From FEN-1297 sp046706945 (GTDB lineage Bacteria; Bacteroidota; Ignavibacteria; Ignavibacteriales; Ignavibacteriaceae): a stretch of 37,029 nucleotides of DNA. This document shows, one piece after another, positions 15,395-23,723 of the stretch (positions are counted from its first letter, which is position 1; every line of letters starts with the position of its first letter). The notes beneath the pieces are model-generated. The model did no database searches. It saw only the letters and a list, made by a program, of their open reading frames with translations, and was not told the origin of the DNA. The translations under genes were made by a program, and so were the position numbers. Location of the stretch: the NCBI GenBank assembly GCA_046706945.1, contig JBJKOY010000508.1:1-37029 (forward strand), read 5' to 3'.

Positions 15395-17377
15395 ATGGGA
15401 AATAATCCTAAAAACAAGATTAAAAATTTTATCGTCGGAGGCGCCAGAAATCCGCAGGATAAGAATATATTCCACAAGCTCTCGCTCGTTGCTTTTCTTG
15501 CCTGGGTCGGATTGGGATCCGACGGACTGTCGTCTTCGTGCTACGGACCCGAAGAAATATTTAAAGCTCTCCAGGGACATCCTTATCTAGCTATATTTGT
15601 GGCTTTAGGAACCGGACTGACGATCTTTATTATCGCCGCAAGTTATTCCCATATCATTGAGCTGTTTCCTTCCGGCGGAGGCGGATATCTTGTAGCAAGT
15701 AAATTATTGTCTCCCCGGGTAGGCATGATTTCCGGGTGCGCTCTGTTGATAGACTACGTCCTGACAATTACGATCTCGGTTGCAAGCGGTGCAGACGCGA
15801 TTTTTAGTTTCCTGCCTCGCAGCATGGCCGGTTTTAAATTGGAGTTTGCAATAACGGGCGTTCTGATCCTTCTTGTTCTAAATATTAGAGGAATAAAAGA
15901 AGCGGTGGTCCCGCTTGTACCGGTATTTTTGCTCTTTGTATTTACACATTTGTTTGCTATTGTTTACACCCTGGCTACGCATGCAATGCAGTACAAGCTT
16001 GTAATAGGCTCCGCAGGAAGAGAACTATCACAATCATTCAATTCGCTGGGATTCTTCGGCGTTTTATTCGTCATAATGAGAGCCTACAGCATGGGTGCCG
16101 GCACGTATACAGGCATTGAAGCCGTGAGCAACGGGCTGCCTATATTAAGGGAACCGCAGGTGGAGACGGCTAAAAAAACCATGAGGTATATGGCATGGTC
16201 GCTTTCTCTAACAGTAATGGGCTTAATACTGGCATACCTGCTGTTCCATATCGAACCGCAGGCAGGCAAGACGTTTAACGCCATATTTTTCGAAAAAATG
16301 ACCGCGTCATGGGGTAAAAATACAGGATTAGTTTTTGTCCTTATCACTTTATTATCCGAAGCCATATTATTGTTTATCGCGGCTCAAACGGGATTCCTGG
16401 ACGGTCCGCGGGTACTTGCCAATATGGCGCTTGACAGATGGTTCCCTACCAGGTTTGCAATGCTCAGCGACAGACTGGTCACCCAGAACGGTATATTGCT
16501 TATGGGGGGTACGTCCCTTTTAATGATGCTTATTTCAAAAGGTTCGGTAGATTTTTTAATCGTTCTCTACAGCATCAACGTATTTATCACGTTCTCGCTT
16601 TCGCAGCTGGGCATGGTTATTCATTGGTGGAATGAGAAAGGGAAAGAAAAAAAATGGTTAAGTAAGCTTTCCATAAACGGCGTAGGACTGATGCTGACCG
16701 TGTTTATCCTTCTTTCGGTTCTCTTTATTAAATTCGAAGAGGGAGGGTGGGTCACCATCGTGATAACGAGCGCCCTGATTATACTGACATTGTTTATTAA
16801 GAACCACTATAACAAGACATTTGACATGCTCAGGAGACTCGATACGATCGTCGATTCAGTCGAAGCTTCGATCTACGATATACATGACGACAAAGCAGCG
16901 GAGGTAAAGACATTTAATCCAAAGGACAAGACCGCGGCAATACTGGTCAACGGTTTTAACGGACTGGGACTTCATACTCTTCTGAGCGTTCTCCGGCTTT
17001 TCAGCGGAGTATATAAAAATTTTGTTTTCGTTCAGGTGGGTTCGGTAGATGCGGGTAATTTTAAAGGTATAGACGAGATCGCAAATCTCGAAAATTACGT
17101 AAAGGCGGGAACGCGTAAATACGTCGATTATATGCTTGACCACGGCTATCACGCAGAAGCCTTCACTAAAATGGGTATTGATGTCGTCGAAGAGATTTCA
17201 AATCTTGTCCCTGAAATAACCGCAAAATTTCCAAATATAGTTTTCTTCGGAGGACAAATAGTTTTTCCGGAAGATTCTTTCGTTTCAAGATGGCTGCATA
17301 ACTATATTGTCTTTGCTGTTCAGAGAAAATTTTACAGGCAGGGAATTCCGTTTGTTATTTTACCGATAAGAGTGTAA
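15395..17377 (+). CDS. APC-superfamily permease, KimA-like (potassium importer family)
   Basis: 660 residues with about twelve transmembrane helices (roughly 60-480) and a soluble C-terminal domain (roughly 490-660). Segments such as GSDGLSSSCYGPEEI, ELFPSGGGGYLV, GTYTGIEAVSNGLP and AAQTGFLDGPRVLANMALD align well, from memory, with Bacillus subtilis KimA (YdaO), a K+/H+ symporter controlled by c-di-AMP and, at the RNA level, by the ydaO riboswitch. No riboswitch-like leader is present here (the gap to sucD is about 150 bases and mostly AT-rich). K+ is the best substrate guess; an amino-acid substrate cannot be excluded. It is transcribed alone and converges on gatA. Confidence 0.82.
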   Translation: MGNNPKNKIKNFIVGGARNPQDKNIFHKLSLVAFLAWVGLGSDGLSSSCYGPEEIFKALQGHPYLAIFVALGTGLTIFIIAASYSHIIELFPSGGGGYLVASKLLSPRVGMISGCALLIDYVLTITISVASGADAIFSFLPRSMAGFKLEFAITGVLILLVLNIRGIKEAVVPLVPVFLLFVFTHLFAIVYTLATHAMQYKLVIGSAGRELSQSFNSLGFFGVLFVIMRAYSMGAGTYTGIEAVSNGLPILREPQVETAKKTMRYMAWSLSLTVMGLILAYLLFHIEPQAGKTFNAIFFEKMTASWGKNTGLVFVLITLLSEAILLFIAAQTGFLDGPRVLANMALDRWFPTRFAMLSDRLVTQNGILLMGGTSLLMMLISKGSVDFLIVLYSINVFITFSLSQLGMVIHWWNEKGKEKKWLSKLSINGVGLMLTVFILLSVLFIKFEEGGWVTIVITSALIILTLFIKNHYNKTFDMLRRLDTIVDSVEASIYDIHDDKAAEVKTFNPKDKTAAILVNGFNGLGLHTLLSVLRLFSGVYKNFVFVQVGSVDAGNFKGIDEIANLENYVKAGTRKYVDYMLDHGYHAEAFTKMGIDVVEEISNLVPEITAKFPNIVFFGGQIVFPEDSFVSRWLHNYIVFAVQRKFYRQGIPFVILPIRV

Positions 17378-17444
17378 CTGCTATGGACGGGATATCCGGG
17401 TTCTAATCCTTTACCCCCGTTCGCGGAACTTACTTCTTCAAATT

Positions 17445-18875
17445 TTATTTAATAATATTTTCCTGGATGTAATAACCCGCTTTCAGCAGGGCGGCTTCGT
17501 TGAATTGATCGGCTAAAAGCTGCATCCCGATTGGAAGGCCGCCGGAATCTTTACCGACGGGAATGTTTATACCGGGTATTCCGGCAAGGTTTGCCGATGT
17601 GGTGTAAATATCGCTTAAGTACATCTGGAGCGGATCGCCGGATTTCTCCCCGATTTTGAACGCAACTGTTGGGGCTGTTGGCGTTATTATAATATCTACT
17701 TCATTAAAGGCCCGTTCAAAATCCTCTTTAATAAACCTTCTTACTTTCTGAGCTTTCCTGTAATAAGCATCGTAATATCCTGCGGATAACACGTAAGTAC
17801 CCAGCATTATTCTTCTTTTCACTTCCGCACCGAATCCTTCCGAGCGCGAAAAATTATACATATCCGATAAAGAAGAACCTTTATCCGACCTGTAACCGTA
17901 TCTCGTGCCGTCGTACCTCGCTAAATTCGATGAAGCTTCCGCGGTAGTAAGTATATAATACGCCGCGATCGTATATTCGTTGTGGGGGAGGTTGATTTTT
18001 TTTATTTCGAATCCTTTGGCTTCCAGTTTTTTTACGGAACCTTCGATTGCATCTTTTATTTCCTCGGAAAGGCCTTCCCCGAAGTACTCTTCCGCTATAC
18101 CGATCTTTAGTTTTGTTCCGTTCAAGTGCAATGCTTCCGAAAATTTCGGTACTTCAAGGCCTGATGAAGTGGAATCTTTTACGTCCTTTCCCGACATAAC
18201 TTCCAGTACAAGAGCGGCGTCTTCTATGTTATTCGAGAAAGGGCCTATTGTATCGAAAGAAGAAGCAAAGGCGGTAAGGCCGTACCTAGATACTCTTCCG
18301 TAAGTCGGTTTCAAACCGTATACGCCGCAGAAAGCCGCGGGCTGCCTTATTGAACCGCCGGTATCGGTTCCGAGAGAAACATCGCAAAGTCCGGCTGCAA
18401 CCGCCGCGGCAGACCCGCCGCTGGAGCCGCCGGGAACACGGGAATTATCTGATGGGTTAAGCACAGGACCGAATGCGGAATTTTCGTTAGACGATCCCAT
18501 CGCGAATTCGTCGCAATTGGTTTTGCCTATAATTAAGGCATCTTCGTCAATCAGCTTTTTTACCGCGGTTGCCGTATAAATGGCTTTAAAGTCTTTCAGA
18601 ATTTTTGAAGAACAAGTATTCGGCTTTCCCTCCAGTAAAAGTACGTCTTTTACGGCTATAACCATTCCGGCCAGCCTGCCGTGCCTGCCGGAAGCAATCT
18701 TGTCCTGAATTTTCTCAGCCTGTTTTTTGAAATCGTCTTCAAAAACAAAATTAAATACGTTCAAATGCCGGTGCTCTTTAATCCTGTTTAAGAAAAAATC
18801 CGCGTTCTCAGTTAAAGAAAGTTTTCCGTTTTTTATTAAATTTATTTTTTCCGAATGATTTTTATAAGGCAACAA
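17445..18875 (-). CDS. gatA: Asp/Glu-tRNA(Asn/Gln) amidotransferase subunit A
   Basis: Glutaminase subunit of GatCAB, which amidates mischarged Glu-tRNA(Gln) or Asp-tRNA(Asn). The 476-residue protein carries the amidase signature with the Ser-cisSer-Lys triad: Lys76 in VIAVKDV, the serine pair in GGSSGGSAAAV (about 150-151) and Ser174 in TDTGGSIRQPA. The start is TTG at 18875 with a GGGA-type site just upstream. gatB and gatC are not in the window, so the subunits are encoded at separate loci. It lies 233 bases downstream of tatA on the same strand, with a strong hairpin between them. Confidence 0.96.
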   Translation of the reverse strand: MLPYKNHSEKINLIKNGKLSLTENADFFLNRIKEHRHLNVFNFVFEDDFKKQAEKIQDKIASGRHGRLAGMVIAVKDVLLLEGKPNTCSSKILKDFKAIYTATAVKKLIDEDALIIGKTNCDEFAMGSSNENSAFGPVLNPSDNSRVPGGSSGGSAAAVAAGLCDVSLGTDTGGSIRQPAAFCGVYGLKPTYGRVSRYGLTAFASSFDTIGPFSNNIEDAALVLEVMSGKDVKDSTSSGLEVPKFSEALHLNGTKLKIGIAEEYFGEGLSEEIKDAIEGSVKKLEAKGFEIKKINLPHNEYTIAAYYILTTAEASSNLARYDGTRYGYRSDKGSSLSDMYNFSRSEGFGAEVKRRIMLGTYVLSAGYYDAYYRKAQKVRRFIKEDFERAFNEVDIIITPTAPTVAFKIGEKSGDPLQMYLSDIYTTSANLAGIPGINIPVGKDSGGLPIGMQLLADQFNEAALLKAGYYIQENIIK

Positions 18876-18952
18876 ATTTCCCGTCCGTTATTTTACGGTA
18901 AAAAACTTGAAACCGCTTCAAAAATAATCTTTTCATTTCAATCCCCGTTACC

Positions 18953-18999
18953 ATTAACCCGGCCGGATTTTGCAAGGAAAATTCGGCCGGGGGGTTAAT
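18953..18999. terminator. Long hairpin between tatA and gatA
   Basis: ATTAACCCGGCCGGATTTT (18953-18971) pairs with the complementary arm at 18978-18999, leaving a 6-base loop and a three-G bulge. The stem is about 19 pairs, counting one G-T wobble. There is no T-run on the minus strand after it, so whether it terminates the pur-psd-tat operon or processes a transcript continuing into gatA is open. The rest of the 233-base gap shows only a small CCGGAA hairpin near 19070-19086. Confidence 0.55.
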
Positions 19000-19108
19000 T
19001 GTTGAAAAGATAGTATAAACTTCAGCGGGCTTTGCGAATAAAAGCTAAATTAAGAGATAATCTTTTATCCGGAATATCTTTCCGGTTTGTTATTTCAACG
19101 ACCGGAGA

Positions 19109-19306
19109 TTACGACTTATGCTCGGTTTTCTTATCCGAATTATCGGGCATCTTTATATCTTCTTCGACGTCTCTAATTGCCTTCTTAAATTCTCTTATGC
19201 CTTTGCCTAGCCCTTGTGCAAGGTCGGGAATTTTCTTTGACCCGAACAATACAAGTATAACAAGCAAAATAATAAGAAGTTCTCCCATACCTATATTATC
19301 GAACAT
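19109..19306 (-). CDS. tatA: Sec-independent translocase protein TatA (copy 2)
   Basis: 65-residue TatA/TatE-type protein: short periplasmic N-terminus, one transmembrane helix (about residues 7-22), the conserved Phe-Gly hinge in LVLFGSKKIPDLA, an amphipathic helix (LGKGIREFKKAIRDV) and a short acidic tail. TatA oligomers form the pore for folded-protein export with TatC, which is not in the window. A GAGGTGA ribosome-binding site lies about 6 bases upstream. It follows a near-identical copy after 49 bases. Confidence 0.93.
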   Translation of the reverse strand: MFDNIGMGELLIILLVILVLFGSKKIPDLAQGLGKGIREFKKAIRDVEEDIKMPDNSDKKTEHKS

Positions 19307-19355
19307 TTTCTCACCTCTAGATTAAATACGCTTACCTGCGATACCGAACAAAGAG

Positions 19356-19577
19356 TTAATTTAATTTCTGAGACTTATTCTTCTCATCTTCGGTTTTATT
19401 GCTTTCTTTGGAAGAAGTATCGGAAATATCGTCCTGCACGTCCTTGACGGCCTTCTTGAATTCCCTGATACCCTTCCCAAGACCGTGTGCAAGATCGGGA
19501 ATTTTCTTAGCACCGAATAAGACCAGTATCACAAGTAATATTATTAATAATTCACCGGTACCAATATTATCGAACAT
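19356..19577 (-). CDS. tatA: Sec-independent translocase protein TatA (copy 1)
   Basis: 73-residue TatA-type protein, almost identical to its downstream neighbour over the first 45 or so residues (MFDNIGTGELLIILLVILVL; then the LFGAKKIPDLA hinge and the amphipathic LGKGIREFKKAVKDV helix) but with a longer Ser/Lys/Asp/Asn-rich tail. I start it at ATG 19577: an AGGGA site precedes it, the protein then begins exactly like copy 2, and it leaves a 13-base gap to purQ. An upstream in-frame ATG at 19604 would overlap purQ and add nine non-family residues. Confidence 0.92.
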   Translation of the reverse strand: MFDNIGTGELLIILLVILVLFGAKKIPDLAHGLGKGIREFKKAVKDVQDDISDTSSKESNKTEDEKNKSQKLN

Positions 19578-19590
19578 AAATAATCCCTTT

Positions 19591-20283
19591 TTATAAACTT
19601 GCAATCAACGAATTAAAAATTCCCTGTCCGTCAGTTTTGGACAAGACAGGATCACAAGCTCTTTCCGGATGGGGCATCATTCCCAGGATATTGCCTTGTT
19701 TGTTTATTATCCCGGCAATATTCATTGTGGATCCGTTCGGGTTGCTTTGCTCATCCGCATCGCCGTCAAACGACGAATATTTAAAAACAATCTGGTTGTT
19801 TTCCAATAATTGCTTTTTAGTTTCTTCGTCTGCAAAATAATTCCCTTCTCCGTGCGCAATAGGCACCTTCAAAATCTTGTCGCCGGAGAGTTTATTCGTG
19901 AAAACGGTTTTCGTATTTTCCACTTTAAGATAGACATCTTTGCACACAAATTGAAGCGATTTATTTCTGATCATTACTCCCGGCAGCAATCCCGCTTCAA
20001 GCAGCACCTGAAAGCCGTTGCAAATACCTATAACGAATCCGCCTTTATCGGCAAAATCTATTACGGAGTTCATAATAGGGGAGAACCGTGCAATTGCTCC
20101 GCATCGCAGGTAGTCGCCGTATGCAAAACCTCCGGGAAGCAGTACAACGTTGCAATTTTGCAAGTCCCTATCTTTGTGCCATAAAAAAACGGTATCGGAG
20201 TTCAGGATTTTCTTTAAAGAGAAATACGCATCGTGATCGCAATTTGAGCCGGGAAATACAACTACTCCGAATTTAGGTTTCAT
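19591..20283 (-). CDS. purQ: Phosphoribosylformylglycinamidine synthase, glutaminase subunit PurQ
   Basis: Class I glutamine amidotransferase that supplies ammonia to PurL in step four of purine synthesis. The 230-residue length fits the stand-alone PurQ. Residues visible: VVVFPGSNCDHD at the N-terminus, LPGGFAYGDYLRCG, the nucleophile Cys88 in GICNGFQ, and His205/Glu207 in MMPHPER. The ATG overlaps the purS stop by four bases (ATGA), indicating translational coupling. purL is not in the window. Confidence 0.97.
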   Translation of the reverse strand: MKPKFGVVVFPGSNCDHDAYFSLKKILNSDTVFLWHKDRDLQNCNVVLLPGGFAYGDYLRCGAIARFSPIMNSVIDFADKGGFVIGICNGFQVLLEAGLLPGVMIRNKSLQFVCKDVYLKVENTKTVFTNKLSGDKILKVPIAHGEGNYFADEETKKQLLENNQIVFKYSSFDGDADEQSNPNGSTMNIAGIINKQGNILGMMPHPERACDPVLSKTDGQGIFNSLIASL

Positions 20284-20531
20284 GATTCTTTTTCCAGAGA
20301 GAATTCGTAATCTTCCATTATCGGGTTGGATAATAACTTACGGCAATATTCGTTAACTTCTCTTTCAGCGGAAGATTTATCGTTTGTGTCGACCGAAAAT
20401 TCTATATACTTGCCGATCCTTGTATCTTTGATATTTGTCAATCCCAGGTGCTGAGCGCCTTTTTCTACCGCTTTTCCCTGGGGATCAAGGATTGAAGGCC
20501 GCCGTTTTATCAAAACTTTTGCTTTAAACAA
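20280..20531 (-). CDS. purS: Phosphoribosylformylglycinamidine synthase subunit PurS
   Basis: Small (83 residue) bridging subunit of the PurLQS complex. Recognisable by KAKVLIKRRPSILDPQGKAV, GKYIEFSVD and VNEYCRKLLSNPIMEDYEF. The frame stays open upstream to 20624, inside pssA, but that extension is hydrophobic and unlike PurS. I choose TTG at 20531, which gives the normal family length, has AAAGG eight bases upstream, and leaves a 28-base gap to pssA. It overlaps purQ by four bases. Confidence 0.9.
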   Translation of the reverse strand: MFKAKVLIKRRPSILDPQGKAVEKGAQHLGLTNIKDTRIGKYIEFSVDTNDKSSAEREVNEYCRKLLSNPIMEDYEFSLEKES

Positions 20532-20559
20532 TCTGTTTACCTTTAACAAAATTTTTGTT

Positions 20560-21279
20560 TTAATTCTTTTTGGAAACCAAGTAAAACATATGCCTAAAAA
20601 TACCAAATAGAATAATGAAAACAAAGATATAGATGAGTGCCTTGCCGGAAGATAAAGTTAATATTACCGCGGAAATAATTACAAAAGCAAAATGAAACGG
20701 TTTTTCCTTTATGCCGCGGATAGTAAATTTGGGAAGCGTATCGTACTTTATGGTGCTGACCATCAAATAAGATAAAACGAGAACCAGAGGAATGATAATT
20801 GCGGAGTACGGGGCGGAAAATCCCTCCCCATGCCGGTAGTAAGCGAGAACAAAGGCGGAGATAGTAATACCCGAAGAGGGGATCGGCAAACCCTTAAAAT
20901 AAGATTTGTCGAAGCCTACCAGTTGAACATTAAAACGCGCCAGTCTGAACCCGCCGGCAATTAATAACAGCGAGCTAATTAAGACTCCGATAGAATTAAA
21001 CTGATAAAGATATGTTTTGTATATTAAAAAAGCCGGCGCCGTTCCGAAACTAACGACATCGGACAGTGAATCGAGCTCAACGCCCAGTTCGCTGCTTGAT
21101 TTTGTAAGCCTGGCCATCATGCCGTCTAGCGCATCGAAAATAGCCGCAATGATTATCAGCCACGCCGAATATATGTAATTATTTTGAGCGGAATTAATTA
21201 CTGAAAGAAACCCGCAAAACATATTCATTGCGGTAAAAAGGTTTGGAATAACCGAAGGAGTCAGTCGCGGTCGATTCAT
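20560..21279 (-). CDS. pssA: CDP-diacylglycerol-serine O-phosphatidyltransferase
   Basis: Membrane enzyme making phosphatidylserine from CDP-diacylglycerol and serine. The CDP-alcohol phosphotransferase motif D-x2-DG-x2-AR-x8-G-x3-D-x3-D is complete (Asp49, Asp52, Gly53, Ala56, Arg57, Gly66, Asp70, Asp74). About eight hydrophobic helices follow the pattern of the Bacillus-type integral enzyme, and PSVIPNLFTAMNMFCGF opens the protein. Its start overlaps the psd stop by one base (TAATG), and the two enzymes act in sequence to make phosphatidylethanolamine. Confidence 0.96.
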   Translation of the reverse strand: MNRPRLTPSVIPNLFTAMNMFCGFLSVINSAQNNYIYSAWLIIIAAIFDALDGMMARLTKSSSELGVELDSLSDVVSFGTAPAFLIYKTYLYQFNSIGVLISSLLLIAGGFRLARFNVQLVGFDKSYFKGLPIPSSGITISAFVLAYYRHGEGFSAPYSAIIIPLVLVLSYLMVSTIKYDTLPKFTIRGIKEKPFHFAFVIISAVILTLSSGKALIYIFVFIILFGIFRHMFYLVSKKN

Positions 21280-21932
21280 TACTGATCGGTGTATTCAAAA
21301 AGTATCGATTCACCGCCGGTAACGCGATCGCCGGCCTTTATTTTCTCGTTCCAGTTATGCGGAACCGCAACATCTACCCTGCTACCGAATTTTATCATGC
21401 CGAATCGTTCTCCTATTTTAACGTTGTCGCCTTCTTTAATTTCGTAAATAATCCTTCTTGCAACAAATCCCGCAACCTGTGTAAAAAACACTTTGCCGTA
21501 TTTACTAAGAATCCCGAATTCGGCTCTTTCGTTTTTTTCGGAAGCTTTGTCGTGAAAAGCGGCTATATACGTGCCTTTGTAATATTTGAGATATTCGAGT
21601 TTCCCCGAAACGGGAATGCGGTTTACATGAACGTTCAGCGGGGACATAAAAATTGAAACCTGCTTTGCCTTGCCGTTTATATATTTAGTATCCTCAATTT
21701 CCTTTACCAAAAGAACTTTTCCGTCCGCAGGCGATACGACAACTTTATCGTTCTGGGAAAAAGTCCGGTCGGGATCCCTGAAAAAATAAAAGGTGAAAAA
21801 AAGAAATACGACGGGGATAATTATTAAGAGCGATTTTAAGACGGAATTTTCGATTATAAAACTTAAAAAAACACATGCCAGGGCGAGTGCGGAAATAATT
21901 CCCAGAGTAGCATATCCGTATTTTGTAAACAT
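21279..21932 (-). CDS. psd: Phosphatidylserine decarboxylase, short type
   Basis: Pyruvoyl-dependent enzyme producing phosphatidylethanolamine. The 217-residue protein is the short form of the family with two N-terminal hydrophobic helices (about 10-30 and 34-50), the VVSPADGKVL segment, FMSPLNVHVNR (substrate/active-site His) and MIKFGSRVDV. Self-cleavage before Ser184 is expected to generate the pyruvoyl group. It is preceded by the PurC-like gene with a 4-base gap and overlaps pssA, so all are probably on one transcript. Confidence 0.95.
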   Translation of the reverse strand: MFTKYGYATLGIISALALACVFLSFIIENSVLKSLLIIIPVVFLFFTFYFFRDPDRTFSQNDKVVVSPADGKVLLVKEIEDTKYINGKAKQVSIFMSPLNVHVNRIPVSGKLEYLKYYKGTYIAAFHDKASEKNERAEFGILSKYGKVFFTQVAGFVARRIIYEIKEGDNVKIGERFGMIKFGSRVDVAVPHNWNEKIKAGDRVTGGESILFEYTDQ

Positions 21933-21936
21933 CTTG

Positions 21937-22641
21937 TTAGGCGCTCATCATATTAAATAAATGATCCGTATAGTGCCTTATTTCTGCCGATGTTGAAAAC
22001 TTATATGGGTCGATTTCCTTGTTATTTTTGTTAAGAGGAATCACTTTTAGGCTTTGAGGCGTAAAATCATCTACCAAATAAATCTTTTCGTCGATTTTGC
22101 CGAAACTGCAGGTAGCTTCTGCAAGTAAATAGCCTCTTCTCTCGAAAAATGACCTCAATACGGCGTTTACCTTGGAACATATTCTATTAATAATTTTCAA
22201 ATCTTCGTTGGAGCACAAATCAAAAGCAATTACATGGCTCTCGGAAATAAGCGAATCTTTTCCGTTGCCGTAATGGATCTCAAAAACCGGTAAGGTAAGC
22301 AAATCGCCTTCTTTTCGTGAAAAGATTTTTGCGGTTCTTTTGTCGGCAATATTCAGGATTTTAATTGAAAAAGGAAATCTGTTGTGCTTGATAAATTTTA
22401 AGATTTTTTTGTCGTATGTTTTAACAAAAGCGGCAGGAATGTGGTATTCCTTCAAATAATCGAAAAAGAAAGAATTAATTGAGGCAAACTTTTCACCGAG
22501 GTTTTTTACTTTTACTTTTTTCCCGTTGCCCTGGTAAAAATCCGCATACTCCACTGTAAGAAAATCTTTATCGTCCAGATGAAAATCTTTTTTGCGGATT
22601 TCCTCAGTGTTAGATTGGTTATTATTAATTTTAAACCCCAA
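21937..22641 (-). CDS. Divergent SAICAR synthetase (PurC)-like protein
   Basis: 234 residues, close to normal PurC length. Several regions align with PurC by eye: FLTVEYADF (28-36), the stretch ending HIPAAFVKTY (67-76), FSIKILNIADKRTAK (compare RNIAAGS), LISESHVIAFDLC (131-143), KVNAVLRSFFERRGYLL, and IYLVDDFTPQS (compare LGDEISPDT). The usual N-terminal LYEGKAK nucleotide-binding motif is missing and the final RLWD-type motif reads KVIPL, so catalytic activity is doubtful. It heads an operon containing purS and purQ, which supports a purine link. The start is TTG at 22641 with AAAGGA just upstream. It could be a paralogue with a new role or a lineage-specific PurC. Confidence 0.65.
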   Translation of the reverse strand: MGFKINNNQSNTEEIRKKDFHLDDKDFLTVEYADFYQGNGKKVKVKNLGEKFASINSFFFDYLKEYHIPAAFVKTYDKKILKFIKHNRFPFSIKILNIADKRTAKIFSRKEGDLLTLPVFEIHYGNGKDSLISESHVIAFDLCSNEDLKIINRICSKVNAVLRSFFERRGYLLAEATCSFGKIDEKIYLVDDFTPQSLKVIPLNKNNKEIDPYKFSTSAEIRHYTDHLFNMMSA

Positions 22642-22797
22642 AATTTCCTTTTATAATTTTTACCTTAGAAATTATAAAAAATAGGTATAAAAAGTCAATC
22701 GAATATATTATATTTGCAAAAAAAATCAAAATAGTAATAATTGTAATTGTTCTGTAATAATAAATTCTTGAAAAATAAACACTTAGGAGGATATTTG

Positions 22798-23124
22798 ATG
22801 AAAGGCGGAATGCAGGGAATGCTGAAACAGGTGCAAAAAATGCAGGAAGAGATGCAAAAAGTACAAAACCAGCTAGGTAATCTTACGGTATCTGAAGAAG
22901 CCGGGGGCGGAATGATAAAAGCTACGGCCAACGGCAATAAGGACATTATTGCAATTGAAATTGACCCGCAGGTCATAAAACCGGAAGAAAAGGAAATCTT
23001 GGAAGACCTTGTGGTTGCTGCGGTTAATAAAGCATTGCAATCGGCTTCGAAATTGGCCGAAGAAGAAATGGCGAAAGTTACAAAAGGAATGATACCGCCC
23101 GGATTAAATATCCCTGGATTTTAA
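22798..23124 (+). CDS. YbaB/EbfC family nucleoid-associated protein
   Basis: 108-residue DNA-binding protein, usually a dimer with a coiled-coil N-terminus (GMLKQVQKMQEEMQKVQNQL) and a beta-rich core (GGGMIKATANGNKDIIAIEIDP). Homologues bind DNA and commonly sit between dnaX and recR; here recR follows after two bases but dnaX is absent. The start is ATG 22798 because AGGAGG at 22785-22790 lies seven bases upstream. An open frame back to 22747 adds residues not typical of the family. Confidence 0.93.
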   Translation: MKGGMQGMLKQVQKMQEEMQKVQNQLGNLTVSEEAGGGMIKATANGNKDIIAIEIDPQVIKPEEKEILEDLVVAAVNKALQSASKLAEEEMAKVTKGMIPPGLNIPGF

Positions 23125-23126
23125 TT

Positions 23127-23723
23127 TTGCAAATAGCACAACCGTTATTAGTTGCAATTGAAGAGCTGAGTAAACTGCCCAGCATCGGTAAAAAAACCGC
23201 ACAAAGACTTGCCCTTCATTTGTTGAAATCGGATAAGGAAAACGTGGATTCCTTGATTAAAGCTATAGGGGATCTTAAAACTAAATTAAGATTTTGCAGC
23301 AGATGTTTTAATCTTTCGGAGGACGATCTATGCGAAATTTGCAAGAGCGAAAAAAGAGACCGTTCGCTGATCTGCGTCGTGGAAGAAGCAAGCGATGTTA
23401 TAGCTATCGAAAAGACCCACGAATTTAACGGACTGTATCATGTTTTGGGGGGCGTCCTTTCGCCTTTGTCGGGAATAAGTCCGGATTCGCTGAATATTAA
23501 GGAATTGATCAGAAGATTTGAAAACGAAGATATAAAGGAAGTTATACTTGCATTGAATCCGGATACTGAAGGTGAAACAACTTCTTTATATCTGGCCAAG
23601 TTAATTAAGCCCATAGGCGTGAAAGTATCGAGGATTGCACGGGGACTGCCGATAGGTGGAGATTTGGAATTTGCCGATGAAGCAACAATCGGAAGAGCCG
23701 TGCTGGGAAGAATAGACATATAA
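23127..23723 (+). CDS. recR: Recombination protein RecR
   Basis: Acts with RecO and RecF to load RecA at single-strand gaps. 198 residues with a helix-hairpin-helix (LPSIGKKTAQRLALHLL), a four-cysteine zinc finger (CSRC ... CEIC) and a Toprim domain (LICVVEEASDVIAIEKT, then YHVLGG and ALNPDTEGETT). The start is TTG at 23127 immediately after the ybaB-like stop; no ATG or GTG is available near the conserved N-terminus. The stop overlaps the next gene's ATG by one base. Confidence 0.96.
   Translation: MQIAQPLLVAIEELSKLPSIGKKTAQRLALHLLKSDKENVDSLIKAIGDLKTKLRFCSRCFNLSEDDLCEICKSEKRDRSLICVVEEASDVIAIEKTHEFNGLYHVLGGVLSPLSGISPDSLNIKELIRRFENEDIKEVILALNPDTEGETTSLYLAKLIKPIGVKVSRIARGLPIGGDLEFADEATIGRAVLGRIDI

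Noticed and set aside
17378..17444. tRNA-like GGTTCTAATCC in the gap between the KimA-like gene and gatA
   Set aside because: The gap is only 67 bases with no acceptor or anticodon stem pairing. The sequence GGTTCTAATCC alone is not enough.
20532..20624. N-terminal extension of purS into pssA
   Set aside because: A hydrophobic, non-PurS sequence that overlaps pssA; the TTG at 20531 gives the normal length with an AAAGG site.
22747..22797. Longer YbaB start at 22747
   Set aside because: AGGAGG directly precedes the ATG at 22798, and the extension is not typical of YbaB.
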